This document shows positions 17,651-26,155 of a DNA stretch of 64,000 bases, one piece after another (position 1 is the stretch's first letter; each line of letters opens with the position of its first letter). Source of the stretch: Parapedobacter lycopersici (GTDB lineage Bacteria > Bacteroidota > Bacteroidia > Sphingobacteriales > Sphingobacteriaceae); assembly GCF_024643285.1 (NCBI RefSeq), contig NZ_JAMSLW010000008.1, forward strand, positions 46,106 through 110,105, read 5' to 3'. The notes under the pieces were generated by a model. The model ran no database searches and was not told the origin of the DNA. It saw only the letters and a list, made by a program, of their open reading frames with translations. Both the position numbers and the translations under genes were made by a program.

Positions 17651-17675
17651 TTAAAAAATTTTGCGCAAAAATAGC

Positions 17676-17704
17676 CAAAGTTAAGTAGTTGTGCAAACGG
17701 CAAA
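17676..17704 (-). promoter_or_regulatory. ndk promoter (TTTG-N17-TAACTTTG)
   Basis: On the minus strand TTTG (17704-17701) is followed after 17 bases by TAACTTTG (17683-17676), the Bacteroidota -33/-7 pair. It leaves 25 bases to the ndk ATG. It lies back to back with the promoter at 17744. Confidence 0.7.
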
Positions 17705-17743
17705 TATGTCCTCTACAGTACGTTCGTCGTCAAGAATGATTTC

Positions 17744-17751
17744 TATATTTG
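17744..17751 (+). promoter_or_regulatory. -7 element TATATTTG for TPM-domain gene (near-leaderless)
   Basis: A consensus TAnnTTTG element whose last base lies 7 bases before the ATG at 17759, so transcription should start at about the start codon. Confidence 0.6.
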
Positions 17752-17758
17752 GAAATCA

Positions 17759-19282
17759 ATGAACAATATTCCGTATCGATACCAACGGGGCATTCGACTG
17801 CTGATCTGTTTTTTGCTGTCTTTTACCGCCGGACAAGCGGCTGCCCAATACCAGGTTGCGACCATTCCTTCGCCGAAGGAACAGGGGCAGGCGTATTACG
17901 TGAGTAACCCTTCCGGTATCCTTAGTCCGCTTACCGTGGATTCACTGAACCGGCTGGCGCGTATGGTGGATGCAGCTGCATCGGCCGAACTGGCCGTGGT
18001 GGTTGTGGATGACTTTGTGGGTGAGGATGACTTCCGGTTTGCGCTGGACCTCTTCAATACATGGGGCATCGGTAAGGCACCGGCGAATAACGGGCTGCTA
18101 CTGTTCGTTTCTACAGACAAACGGGCTTATCGGTTTATTACAGGTTATGGCATGGAAGCCGTATTGCCGGACGCATTGCTGAAGCGTATTGGTGAAACAC
18201 GGATGGTGCCGTTATTCCGCGAAGGCGATTATGACGGTGGCGTGCTTGCGGCAATGGATGCCGTAAAAACCGTTGTACTTAACCCCGATGCCGCGGATGA
18301 CCTTCAGCGGCGCCTGTTGCATGAAAGCTCGTTTTTCTATAGGAACCAGGCGGCGTTCCTCTCCTTTGTGATTGCTTTCGTGCTCTATTACCTGCTGTGG
18401 AAGGTGGCTTCCCGTGCCTATAACCGCATTCCGACACGCAGTGGACGGAAGCCAGTGAAGACATCAACGGGTATATACCTGGTCTTTGGCGGTGTCGGAC
18501 TCCTGCTTTTCGGGTTTTTTTCCATATTTTTTATTGCATTCTTCGAAATACCCGTTTCATGGCTGTACCGATGGTCTTACCTCCCGCTATATGCGACTGT
18601 CTTTTTTGGGCTGGGTATCACGATGCTGTATTTCAAGGGATTGTCGCAAATCCGGAAAACGTTTGCAAATGCGGCCAACCGGCTTAGCGTAACCGCCGAT
18701 TTCAATAAACGGATGGCATTGCCCATACTTGCCATGCCGCTTACCTGGATGCTTGGCTACGGCGTGTTCCGGCGGCGGCAGGCCGACAAACTGCGGCTTG
18801 TCGCGCCACCTGGGGATGGTTGGCAGCGGATAGACCGTGATAAACAAAAAGACGTGTCGCGCTACCTCGACAGGGGCCAGCGTAAAGAGGAAAGTGTGGG
18901 TGCCCTCACGTATGAAATATGGGTGCGTGACGGCCCGGAAGGCATTCGTCCCGTCTCTTTTCCGGGCGAAAACTACGCCACATACGGGCCATGTCCATCG
19001 TGTGGTTACCGCACATTTTCCCATACGTTTCTGAAAGTGCTGAAACGGCCTACGGTAATCAATAAGGGGGAAGGCGAACGCATACAGGAATGCAGTAACT
19101 GTAAACACACCGTCTCGCATGGCAAGGTGGTACTCAACCGGACGAAGCCAGTCAGTTCTTCATCCGGCAGCAGCCGATCGGGTTCCAGTAGTAGCTCGGG
19201 TAGCGGTAGTTCCAGCAGCTCGAGTAGCGGCAGCTGGGGTGGTGGCAGCAGCGGGGGCGGGGGCGCTGGGGGGCGATGGTAA
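17759..19282 (+). CDS. TPM-domain (DUF477) membrane protein with Ser/Gly-rich tail
   Basis: The 507-residue protein has a signal peptide (to about residue 29, AAAQ) and a TPM domain at about 40-185 (YVSNPSGILSPLTVDSLN...NNGLLLFVSTDKRAYRFITGYG). Transmembrane segments lie near 195-215, 240-265 and 275-290. A cytoplasmic or periplasmic region follows with two CxxC pairs (CPSCGYRTF and CSNCKHT), suggesting a zinc ribbon. The tail is a Ser/Gly run ending GGGGAGGRW, common in TPM proteins. TPM domains act in photosystem II repair in plants as phosphatases, but bacterial roles are not established. It diverges from ndk and stands alone. Confidence 0.82.
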   Translation: MNNIPYRYQRGIRLLICFLLSFTAGQAAAQYQVATIPSPKEQGQAYYVSNPSGILSPLTVDSLNRLARMVDAAASAELAVVVVDDFVGEDDFRFALDLFNTWGIGKAPANNGLLLFVSTDKRAYRFITGYGMEAVLPDALLKRIGETRMVPLFREGDYDGGVLAAMDAVKTVVLNPDAADDLQRRLLHESSFFYRNQAAFLSFVIAFVLYYLLWKVASRAYNRIPTRSGRKPVKTSTGIYLVFGGVGLLLFGFFSIFFIAFFEIPVSWLYRWSYLPLYATVFFGLGITMLYFKGLSQIRKTFANAANRLSVTADFNKRMALPILAMPLTWMLGYGVFRRRQADKLRLVAPPGDGWQRIDRDKQKDVSRYLDRGQRKEESVGALTYEIWVRDGPEGIRPVSFPGENYATYGPCPSCGYRTFSHTFLKVLKRPTVINKGEGERIQECSNCKHTVSHGKVVLNRTKPVSSSSGSSRSGSSSSSGSGSSSSSSSGSWGGGSSGGGGAGGRW

Positions 19283-19324
19283 ACCAGCGGTGCCGACGGC
19301 TGCCGGCGAACAACACCTGCCTGA

Positions 19325-19356
19325 TTTGCCAATGCCGGGTCGATTACCTAATTTTG
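19325..19356 (+). promoter_or_regulatory. Promoter TTTG-N20-TAATTTTG for serine hydrolase gene
   Basis: TTTG at 19325-19328 and TAATTTTG at 19349-19356 match both Bacteroidota promoter boxes at normal spacing. The leader to the ATG at 19423 is about 60 bases. Confidence 0.65.
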
Positions 19357-19422
19357 GAATACTTTAGTAACATCACGGGATTCACGTTAAGCCTATGCAA
19401 TTCCGGTAGCACATAACAACAT

Positions 19423-20568
19423 ATGATTAGCATTAAATCACTTCACTTATTACCCGCAGTTTTTATCCTATGGGCTACGGTCTCCCGCGCCCAGTCGGCA
19501 GCAGAAACAGAAATCAACGCCATCATGGCCAAATATCAGGCCGTGGGTACATCCGTTGCCGTCGTTAAAGGCGACGCGGTTATTTACAATAAATCGTTTG
19601 GCCTGAAAAACACGGAAACCGGAGAGCCGCTTGAAAATGACGGCATATTCCGTATCGCTTCCATCTCCAAGTCATTTGTGACCACCGGTATCATGCAGCT
19701 GGTCGAAGCCGGGAAGTTGTCGCTGGACGATGATGTGAGTGACCTGATTGGTTTCCGTGTGCGTAACCCGGCTTATCCGGATTCGGTAATCACCTTGGGC
19801 CTGATCCTGTCCCATCGCTCCAGTATCAACGATAAGAATGGCTATTTTACATTGGATGCGCTCAATCCGGATAAAAACCCCGAATGGGCCAACGCATACA
19901 ATGCTTATGCGCCAAATGACGGTTATCAATATTGCAACCTGAACTTTAACCTCGCAGGGGCGATCCTTGAAAAGTATTCGGGCGAACGTTTTGACCGGTA
20001 CATTCACCGGCATATCCTGGAACCGCTGGGTATATATGGCGGCTATAACGTGGACGAACTGGATAGCGGCCGCTTTGTCACCCTGTATGCCTATGACGGC
20101 GAAACGAAAGACTTCACGGCATCCCCGGAAGCGTACCGGTCGCGCGCCGATGCCTTGAAGACGTATGTAATGGGTTACAGCACCCCGGTCTTTTCGCCAA
20201 CAGGAGGCATGAAAATGACCGTAGCGGATCTTGCAAAGGTCATGACCATGCACATGCACCACGGCATCGTGGATGGGACACGCATTATTTCAGCAGCGAG
20301 CAGCCGTGCAATGCAGGTGGTACGGACAGCGGAATCAGGTTATGGGATGTCCCTGCGGACCATCGGAAACCTCATTCCCGGAAAGCTGATGACGGGTCAC
20401 GAAGGGATCGCTTACGGTTTGTATAGTGCAATGTACTTTCAGCCCGAGGAACAATTCGGCATTGTGGTGATTACAAATGGCTGCAACACCGGCTTTTCGC
20501 ATGGCGATGTCATCAATGATTTTTTACTGGAGGTTTACGGCAGCTTGTATAGAAACTTCTTGCAATAG
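19423..20568 (+). CDS. Serine hydrolase, class C beta-lactamase/DD-peptidase family
   Basis: The 381-residue precursor has a signal peptide (cleavage near AQS, residue 23) and the penicillin-binding fold: nucleophile motif Ser80-Ile-Ser-Lys83, Tyr170-Cys-Asn172, and a C-terminal TGHEG that takes the place of the KTG/HxG motif. Such beta-lactamase-related proteins include esterases, peptidases and true AmpC enzymes. Nothing in the sequence shows beta-lactam hydrolysis, and no ampR-like regulator is nearby, so an antibiotic-resistance role should not be assumed. The ispH promoter overlaps its 3-prime end. Confidence 0.86.
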   Translation: MISIKSLHLLPAVFILWATVSRAQSAAETEINAIMAKYQAVGTSVAVVKGDAVIYNKSFGLKNTETGEPLENDGIFRIASISKSFVTTGIMQLVEAGKLSLDDDVSDLIGFRVRNPAYPDSVITLGLILSHRSSINDKNGYFTLDALNPDKNPEWANAYNAYAPNDGYQYCNLNFNLAGAILEKYSGERFDRYIHRHILEPLGIYGGYNVDELDSGRFVTLYAYDGETKDFTASPEAYRSRADALKTYVMGYSTPVFSPTGGMKMTVADLAKVMTMHMHHGIVDGTRIISAASSRAMQVVRTAESGYGMSLRTIGNLIPGKLMTGHEGIAYGLYSAMYFQPEEQFGIVVITNGCNTGFSHGDVINDFLLEVYGSLYRNFLQ

Positions 20569-20588
20569 TGATTTATTGTATACCTTTG
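20560..20588 (+). promoter_or_regulatory. ispH promoter TTG-N18-TACCTTTG (near-leaderless)
   Basis: TTG at 20560-20562, inside the last codons of the previous gene, and TACCTTTG at 20581-20588. The -7 element ends 7 bases before the ispH ATG. Confidence 0.7.
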
Positions 20589-20595
20589 TAGTAGG

Positions 20596-21444
20596 ATGGC
20601 CTATCAGTTACAGGTAACGATTGACAAAGATTCAGGGTTCTGCTTCGGGGTGGTTTATGCCATTGACATGGCGGAGGAAATTCTCGAAACGGACGGCTAT
20701 TTGTATTGCCTGGGGGATATCGTCCATAATGATGAAGAGGTTGCCCGGCTCAAGGCCAAAGGGCTTCGCATCATTGACCACAGTAAGCTGCCTGAGCTTA
20801 AAAATGAGAAGGTATTGATCCGTGCACACGGTGAAGCCCCCGAGACCTACCGCATCGCACTCGAAAACCAGATCACCCTCATCGATGCTTCCTGTCCGGT
20901 CGTGCTCAAATTGCAGAACCGGGTAAAAACGTCTTTTGACCAGGCCGAAAAAATCCTGATTTATGGCAAACACGGCCATGCGGAAGTCATTGGACTACAG
21001 GGGCAAACCAATGGCGAGGCACTGGTATTTCAGGACCTTGCCGAGCTGGAGGGGATAGACCTCCCCGACCGGTTTACGCTGTATAGCCAAACGACCAAAA
21101 GCACGGATAAGTTTTACGAAATCAAAGCCGAGTTGCAACATAGGGGATATGATGTAAAGGCCAATGATACCATCTGCCGGCAGGTATCCAACCGGTACGA
21201 TGAACTGGGTAATTTTGCCAGTCAGTATGATAAGGTGATTTTTGTGTCCGGGAAAAAATCATCCAACGGCCGCGTGCTTTTCGAAGTGTGCCTCAAACGC
21301 AATCCGAACACCTATTTTATTTCCGATCCTGCAGAACTGGAACCGGCATTGTTCCAACCCGGCGACCGTGTTGGCATATGCGGCGCAACATCTACCCCCA
21401 TGTGGTTGATGGAGCAGGTTAAAACCGTACTGGAGGGGTATTAA
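20596..21444 (+). CDS. ispH: 4-hydroxy-3-methylbut-2-enyl diphosphate reductase
   Basis: IspH (LytB) is the last enzyme of the MEP isoprenoid pathway, an iron-sulfur reductase that makes IPP and DMAPP. The 282-residue protein has the three cluster cysteines in SGFCFGV (Cys16), DASCPVV and NDTICRQVSNR, and the GKHGHAEV and SQTTKS segments of the active site. Together with dxs at 41162-43090 it shows that this organism uses the MEP pathway. Confidence 0.96.
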   Translation: MAYQLQVTIDKDSGFCFGVVYAIDMAEEILETDGYLYCLGDIVHNDEEVARLKAKGLRIIDHSKLPELKNEKVLIRAHGEAPETYRIALENQITLIDASCPVVLKLQNRVKTSFDQAEKILIYGKHGHAEVIGLQGQTNGEALVFQDLAELEGIDLPDRFTLYSQTTKSTDKFYEIKAELQHRGYDVKANDTICRQVSNRYDELGNFASQYDKVIFVSGKKSSNGRVLFEVCLKRNPNTYFISDPAELEPALFQPGDRVGICGATSTPMWLMEQVKTVLEGY

Positions 21445-21520
21445 CCGGAACCCTGCACAGGCGCATCGTCATCTAATTTTCAAATTATCATCGCTTTTTC
21501 CGCTACCTTTAACAAATCCG

Positions 21521-21528
21521 TACCTTTG
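21521..21528 (+). promoter_or_regulatory. -7 element TACCTTTG for hemH (near-leaderless)
   Basis: The consensus element ends 5 bases before the hemH ATG at 21534; no clear -33 TTG box is seen. Confidence 0.6.
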
Positions 21529-21533
21529 TATGG

Positions 21534-22592
21534 ATGAATAAGCCCAAAAAAGGCATCTTGCTGGTTAATCTTGGTACGCCGGATAGCCCTTCCGTGCCGG
21601 ATGTAAAACGATACCTCAACGAGTTTTTAATGGATGGCCGTGTAATTGATATTCCGGCATGGCGACGTACTTTATTGATCAAGGGGATTATTGTACCGTT
21701 CCGGGCACCTAATTCAGCCAAATTATACAAGGCAGTCTGGGATGAAAAGACCGGATCTCCGTTACTACACTACAGCCTGATGCAACAGCAGTTGCTGCAG
21801 GAGCAGCTTGGTGATGAATATCACGTCGAGTTGGCCATGCGCTATCAAAACCCTTCCATTGAGTCGGCCCTGGCTAATCTTCAGCGCCTGCGAGTGGATC
21901 GGATATGTGTGATCCCATTGTTCCCGCAGTATGCATCGGCATCCACAGGATCGGTTATCGAAAAAGTAATGCAGCTTATGCGTAAGTGGCATACCTTTCC
22001 TGAGGTATCTTTCGTGAACCAGTTTTACGACAATTCCCTGATGATCGATGTATTTGAGGAGAATGCTCGTAAGCATGATATCCGTGCGTTTGATCACGTG
22101 CTGTTCAGTTATCACGGATTGCCCGTGAGGCAATTGCGTGCGGTGGGGCAAACGGGTATGCACGACTGTGACCAGGCACATTGCCGCGATCGGATTACAG
22201 CTGAAAATAAATGGTGCTACCTCGCACAGTGTTACGCCACTACGCGTCTGCTGGCCGAGCGCCTGGAATTAAAACAGGAAGATTATACGGTATGTTTTCA
22301 ATCCCGACTGGGGAAAACGCCATGGATACAACCATATACTACTGATGTGCTCAAACACGTAGCACAGCTGGGCAAAAAGAAATTACTCATGTTTTCTCCT
22401 GCCTTTGTGGCCGATTGCTTGGAAACCATCTACGAGGTTGGCACAGAGTATGCGGAAGAATTCAAGGCCCTGGGCGGTGAAAAAGTGCAATTGGTAGAAA
22501 GTCTCAACGACCATCCCAAATGGATAACCGCGTTACGACAGCTGGCAACTGCCGGCGAAGCGTTGGACGGGCAGGAACATAGAAAGCGGTAA
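21534..22592 (+). CDS. hemH: Ferrochelatase
   Basis: HemH inserts ferrous iron into protoporphyrin IX. The 352-residue protein begins KKGILLVNLGTPDSPS, a family hallmark, and has the catalytic histidine in FSYHGLP and the conserved LMFSPAFVADCLETIYEVG segment with the active-site Glu. Length is normal. The metallophosphoesterase gene follows after 7 bases and is probably in the same transcript. Confidence 0.95.
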   Translation: MNKPKKGILLVNLGTPDSPSVPDVKRYLNEFLMDGRVIDIPAWRRTLLIKGIIVPFRAPNSAKLYKAVWDEKTGSPLLHYSLMQQQLLQEQLGDEYHVELAMRYQNPSIESALANLQRLRVDRICVIPLFPQYASASTGSVIEKVMQLMRKWHTFPEVSFVNQFYDNSLMIDVFEENARKHDIRAFDHVLFSYHGLPVRQLRAVGQTGMHDCDQAHCRDRITAENKWCYLAQCYATTRLLAERLELKQEDYTVCFQSRLGKTPWIQPYTTDVLKHVAQLGKKKLLMFSPAFVADCLETIYEVGTEYAEEFKALGGEKVQLVESLNDHPKWITALRQLATAGEALDGQEHRKR

Positions 22593-22599
22593 CAAGCTC

Positions 22600-23892
22600 A
22601 TGGCTATTTTCACTACAATTGTTTTACTGATACTGGATTTTTATATTTATAAAGCCCTGCGGGCTACGTCCATCAAATGGGCTGCTACCAAGGCATTTCC
22701 CCGAATCTGGTGGGGGTACAGCGTATTGATCACCATGGGGGTTTTTGTGAGCATTTATGTGAATATCCCATTAATGCTGCGGTCCATTATCCTGGTTGCC
22801 TTTTTCATTACCTTCTGCACGAAGTCCATTTTCATGGTCGTACTACTGCTGGATGATATCCGGCGGGGAGGGATCTGGATTAAGCGGCTTGTTTTACCGG
22901 TGAAGAAAATGCCGGGACCCGGACAGCAACCGCTGGAATCCGGTGCCGTATCGGAAGCCCCGCTTCCGGAGCAGCCGGTAAAGGGGATCAAGCGCTCGGA
23001 GTTTCTGACCAAGGCGGGAATACTCATCGCCTCGGCCCCCCTGGTACCCATGGCCTGGGGTGTCATATCCGGTGCTTATGATTATCGCATCCGCCGGCAG
23101 AAACTGTATCTGCCTAACCTGCCGAAGGCTTTTCACGGAATGAAAATCGGGCAATTATCGGATATTCATTCCGGTAGTTTCTACAACAAACGCGCTGTGC
23201 TGGGTGGTGTGGAGCTGTTGTTGGCCGAGCGGCCGGACGTGATTTTCTTCACGGGCGACCTGGTGAACCACCTAGCCAATGAAATGCGCGATTATCAGGA
23301 TATTTTTGCTAAGGTGCAGGCACCGCTGGGCGTTTATTCCACGCTCGGCAATCACGACTACGGTGATTATCATTTCGGTCCGGAACCCTCTGCTGCCAAG
23401 GATAGAAACCTGCTGGACCTGAAAGAGACACACGCGGTGATGGGATGGGACCTGCTGCTTAATGAAAACCGGAAACTCCGGGTGGATCAGGAAGAAATCA
23501 GCATCGTCGGTGTAGAAAACTGGGGCACGGGGCGCTTCCCCAAATACGGCCGCCTGACGGAGGCCCTGAAGGGCACCGATGACGTGCCGGTAAAACTGCT
23601 GCTATCGCACGACCCCTCGCACTGGCGTGCGGAAGTGCTGGCACACCCCGATGTCGACGCCATGTTCAGCGGGCATACCCATGGCATGCAGTTCGGCGTA
23701 CGTACGCGGCACCTGCAGTGGAGCCCTGCCCAGTACATTTATAAGGAATGGGCCGGACTTTACCGGGAAGGCCACCAGCAGCTGTATGTAAATACCGGAT
23801 TCGGTTTCCTGGGCTATCCGGGACGCGTAGGTATTTTACCCGAGATCACCGTATTCGAATTGATCCGTGGGGAAGCCCCTGCACGAACGTAA
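22600..23892 (+). CDS. Membrane-anchored metallophosphoesterase
   Basis: The 430-residue protein has three to four N-terminal membrane segments (about residues 1-20, 38-55, 60-80 and 140-160), then a calcineurin-like phosphoesterase domain. The metal motifs are in order: GQLSDIHSG (D-x-H), FFTGDLVNH (GD), TLGNHDYGD (GNHD), LLSHDPSHW and FSGHTHGMQFG (GHTH). This layout matches the YkuE/YaeI group, some of which act on UDP-diacylglucosamine or phosphodiesters at the membrane. It overlaps no neighbour and follows hemH by 7 bases. Substrate unknown. Confidence 0.88.
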   Translation: MAIFTTIVLLILDFYIYKALRATSIKWAATKAFPRIWWGYSVLITMGVFVSIYVNIPLMLRSIILVAFFITFCTKSIFMVVLLLDDIRRGGIWIKRLVLPVKKMPGPGQQPLESGAVSEAPLPEQPVKGIKRSEFLTKAGILIASAPLVPMAWGVISGAYDYRIRRQKLYLPNLPKAFHGMKIGQLSDIHSGSFYNKRAVLGGVELLLAERPDVIFFTGDLVNHLANEMRDYQDIFAKVQAPLGVYSTLGNHDYGDYHFGPEPSAAKDRNLLDLKETHAVMGWDLLLNENRKLRVDQEEISIVGVENWGTGRFPKYGRLTEALKGTDDVPVKLLLSHDPSHWRAEVLAHPDVDAMFSGHTHGMQFGVRTRHLQWSPAQYIYKEWAGLYREGHQQLYVNTGFGFLGYPGRVGILPEITVFELIRGEAPART

Positions 23893-23998
23893 TCCTCCTT
23901 TTTCCACGCTTGTTTTTCAGCAGTAAAGTAGCTACTTTTACCGGCCGCACCGGTGGATAGGCGACCCATGCGGAATCGGACTACCAAATCAGACTACC

Positions 23999-24784
23999 AT
24001 GAAATACACATTACTGGCTACCCTTACCTATCTAAGTATGATCACGGCCGTTTCGGCGCAGGATCTTTCGATGTATGAAGCGAACACGCTGATTCACCGG
24101 GGCGATACGCTCCCTTACCGGATACTTTTCCCCGAAAATTACGATCCCAATGGAAGCTATCCGATACTCTTTTTCCTCCATGGAGCCGGAGAACGCGGAA
24201 ATGATAATGAAAAGCAGCTCACCCATGGGGGCAAGATCTTTCTGAATGATACCATACGGCGGGATTTTCCCGCTATTGTTGTTTTTCCGCAGTGCCCCGC
24301 AGATTCTTACTGGAGTAATGTCGACACACGGGAGCAACCCAACGGCGGACGCGAGTTCTATTTCAGCACGGGAGGTAAACCAAGCACAGGTATGCGCCTG
24401 TTTTTGCGGCTGGCGCGCCAGCTGCTCAGGGACGAGGCGGTGGATCCGCAGCGTGTTTATATCGGCGGCCTGTCGATGGGTGGAATGGGCACCTACGAAG
24501 CGTTGCGGCGTAAACCCAAATGGTTCGCCGCTGCATTTGCCATCTGTGGGGGCGATAATACGGCCAATGTTGCCCGGTATGCCCATGTGCCGCTGTGGAT
24601 CTTCCACGGCGAGCGCGACGACGTCGTGCCACCGATGCATTCGAGGGTGATTATCCAGGAACTTCAGCGGGAAGGGGCAAACCCCAAATATACGTTCTAT
24701 CCCGAAGCAGGGCACAATAGCTGGGATGCTGCGTTTGCCGAGCCCGAACTGTTTCCCTGGCTCTTCAGCCATAGCAAGAAATAG
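23999..24784 (+). CDS. Secreted alpha/beta-hydrolase (CE1-like esterase/peptidase)
   Basis: The 261-residue precursor has a signal peptide (cleavage near residue 20, VSAQ) and a single alpha/beta-hydrolase domain: oxyanion segment FFLHGAGERG, nucleophile elbow GLSMGGMG with the catalytic Ser, an acid in HGERDDVVPP and the catalytic His in EAGHNSWD. The pattern fits phospholipase/carboxylesterase and feruloyl-esterase-like families (LpqC, CE1) rather than lipases. It starts a new unit after a 106-base gap that has a weak TACTTTTA near 23933. Substrate not determinable. Confidence 0.83.
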   Translation: MKYTLLATLTYLSMITAVSAQDLSMYEANTLIHRGDTLPYRILFPENYDPNGSYPILFFLHGAGERGNDNEKQLTHGGKIFLNDTIRRDFPAIVVFPQCPADSYWSNVDTREQPNGGREFYFSTGGKPSTGMRLFLRLARQLLRDEAVDPQRVYIGGLSMGGMGTYEALRRKPKWFAAAFAICGGDNTANVARYAHVPLWIFHGERDDVVPPMHSRVIIQELQREGANPKYTFYPEAGHNSWDAAFAEPELFPWLFSHSKK

Positions 24785-24843
24785 GGCGCCGGCTGTAACA
24801 ACAACAGCAAACTGTTGTCTAACCGTTATCAATTTTTTTGGGT

Positions 24844-26091
24844 ATGTCGGTAAAAATGTCGAATCGTGAAAATGTAAAGCTGTCGCTTCAATCGATCAAC
24901 AGCAACAAACTGCGTACATTCCTTACGGCCCTGATCATCGCCATCGGCATAACAGCACTGGTCGGCATCCTGACCTCCATCGACGCCATCAAAAATTCAC
25001 TGACCGATTCGTTTTCGGCCATGGGTTCCAATGCGTTTAATATCCGGAACCGCGGACTGAATGTCCAGATCGGGGGGAGCGGCACGCGGCCAAAGACTTT
25101 TCCGCCCATCACTTATTACGAAGCAAAGGCCTTTAAAGACCGGTTCGATTACCCGGCGGTGGTTTCCCTGAATACGTACGCCTCGTTTGGCGCTACGGCA
25201 ACCTTCCGGAGTGAACAGACAAACCCCAATATCAATGTGCTGGGTGCCGATGAGCATTACCTTGAGACGGCCGGCTATAAACTGTCCGCTGGGCGCAACT
25301 TTTCTCCCCGTGAAATTGAATTTGGCAATAACGTCGTTATCGTGGGATCAGAGATCGTTGAGCGGCTCTTTAAGAACAACGAAGAACCCCTCAACCAGCA
25401 CATCAGCATCGGGAATAACCGTTATACCATTATCGGCGTGCTGGAAGACAAAGGGTCGAGTGCGGGCTTTGGCGGCGATAAAACCTGTATTATCCCGTTG
25501 ATTAAAGCACGGGCGGTCATGGCCATCGGACATCCTTCCTATACCATTACCGTGATGGCCACCAACCCGCAATATATGGATGCGGCGATTGGTGAAGCCA
25601 CGGCACTCTTCCGCAATATCCGCGGAGCCCGGGTAGGACAGGAAACCAATTTTGAGATTACCAAGAGTGATGCGGTGGCCCAGATATTGATTGAGAGCCT
25701 GACGTATGTGACCATCGGTGCGATAGTGATCGCATTGATTACCCTGATGGGCGCATCCATCGGCTTAATGAATATCATGCTGGTTTCCGTCACGGAACGT
25801 ACCCGTGAAATCGGAATCCGCAAGGCGATTGGCGCTACGCCAACCGTGATTCGCCGACAGTTCCTCACGGAGGCGGTGGTTATCTGCCTCATGGGCGGCT
25901 TCGCAGGTATTTTCCTGGGAATACTGATCGGCAATATCCTGGCCGTGGTGATGGGAGCCAGCTTTATCGTTCCCTGGAACTGGATCATCCTGGGTGTCTG
26001 CGTCTGCGTGGGCGTGGGTATGGTATCCGGATATTACCCGGCCTCCAAAGCGTCCCGGCTCGATCCGGTGGAAGCGCTCCGGTATGAATAA
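24844..26091 (+). CDS. ABC-transporter permease, MacB/FtsX type
   Basis: The 415-residue protein has one N-terminal membrane helix (about 20-42), a periplasmic MacB_PCD domain (about 45-265), and a FtsX domain with three C-terminal helices (about 280-305, 335-355, 370-395). The signature [20 protein letters not shown] and the ending [13 protein letters not shown] are typical. Such permeases pair with a MacB-like ATPase to drive export or mechanotransmission; no ATPase gene is in this window, so the partner lies elsewhere. The ATG at 24844 was chosen; TTG codons upstream are less likely. It ends 3 bases before a strong hairpin. Confidence 0.88.
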   Translation: MSVKMSNRENVKLSLQSINSNKLRTFLTALIIAIGITALVGILTSIDAIKNSLTDSFSAMGSNAFNIRNRGLNVQIGGSGTRPKTFPPITYYEAKAFKDRFDYPAVVSLNTYASFGATATFRSEQTNPNINVLGADEHYLETAGYKLSAGRNFSPREIEFGNNVVIVGSEIVERLFKNNEEPLNQHISIGNNRYTIIGVLEDKGSSAGFGGDKTCIIPLIKARAVMAIGHPSYTITVMATNPQYMDAAIGEATALFRNIRGARVGQETNFEITKSDAVAQILIESLTYVTIGAIVIALITLMGASIGLMNIMLVSVTERTREIGIRKAIGATPTVIRRQFLTEAVVICLMGGFAGIFLGILIGNILAVVMGASFIVPWNWIILGVCVCVGVGMVSGYYPASKASRLDPVEALRYE

Positions 26092-26093
26092 AA

Positions 26094-26123
26094 AAACCGT
26101 CACGGAATATCCCATGACGGTTT
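26094..26123 (-). terminator. Rho-independent terminator for the PQQ dehydrogenase operon
   Basis: A 9-bp stem (AAACCGTCA / TGACGGTTT) with a 12-base loop. Read on the minus strand it is followed by a T7 run, so it ends the minus-strand transcript; it may also end the permease transcript on the plus strand. Confidence 0.8.
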
Positions 26124-26155
26124 GGCTACCGGATCCTCCGGTATATCAACTAAAT

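Noticed and set aside
19423..20568. Antibiotic-resistance beta-lactamase
   Set aside because: The fold and SxxK/YxN motifs are shared with esterases and peptidases; no evidence points to beta-lactam hydrolysis.
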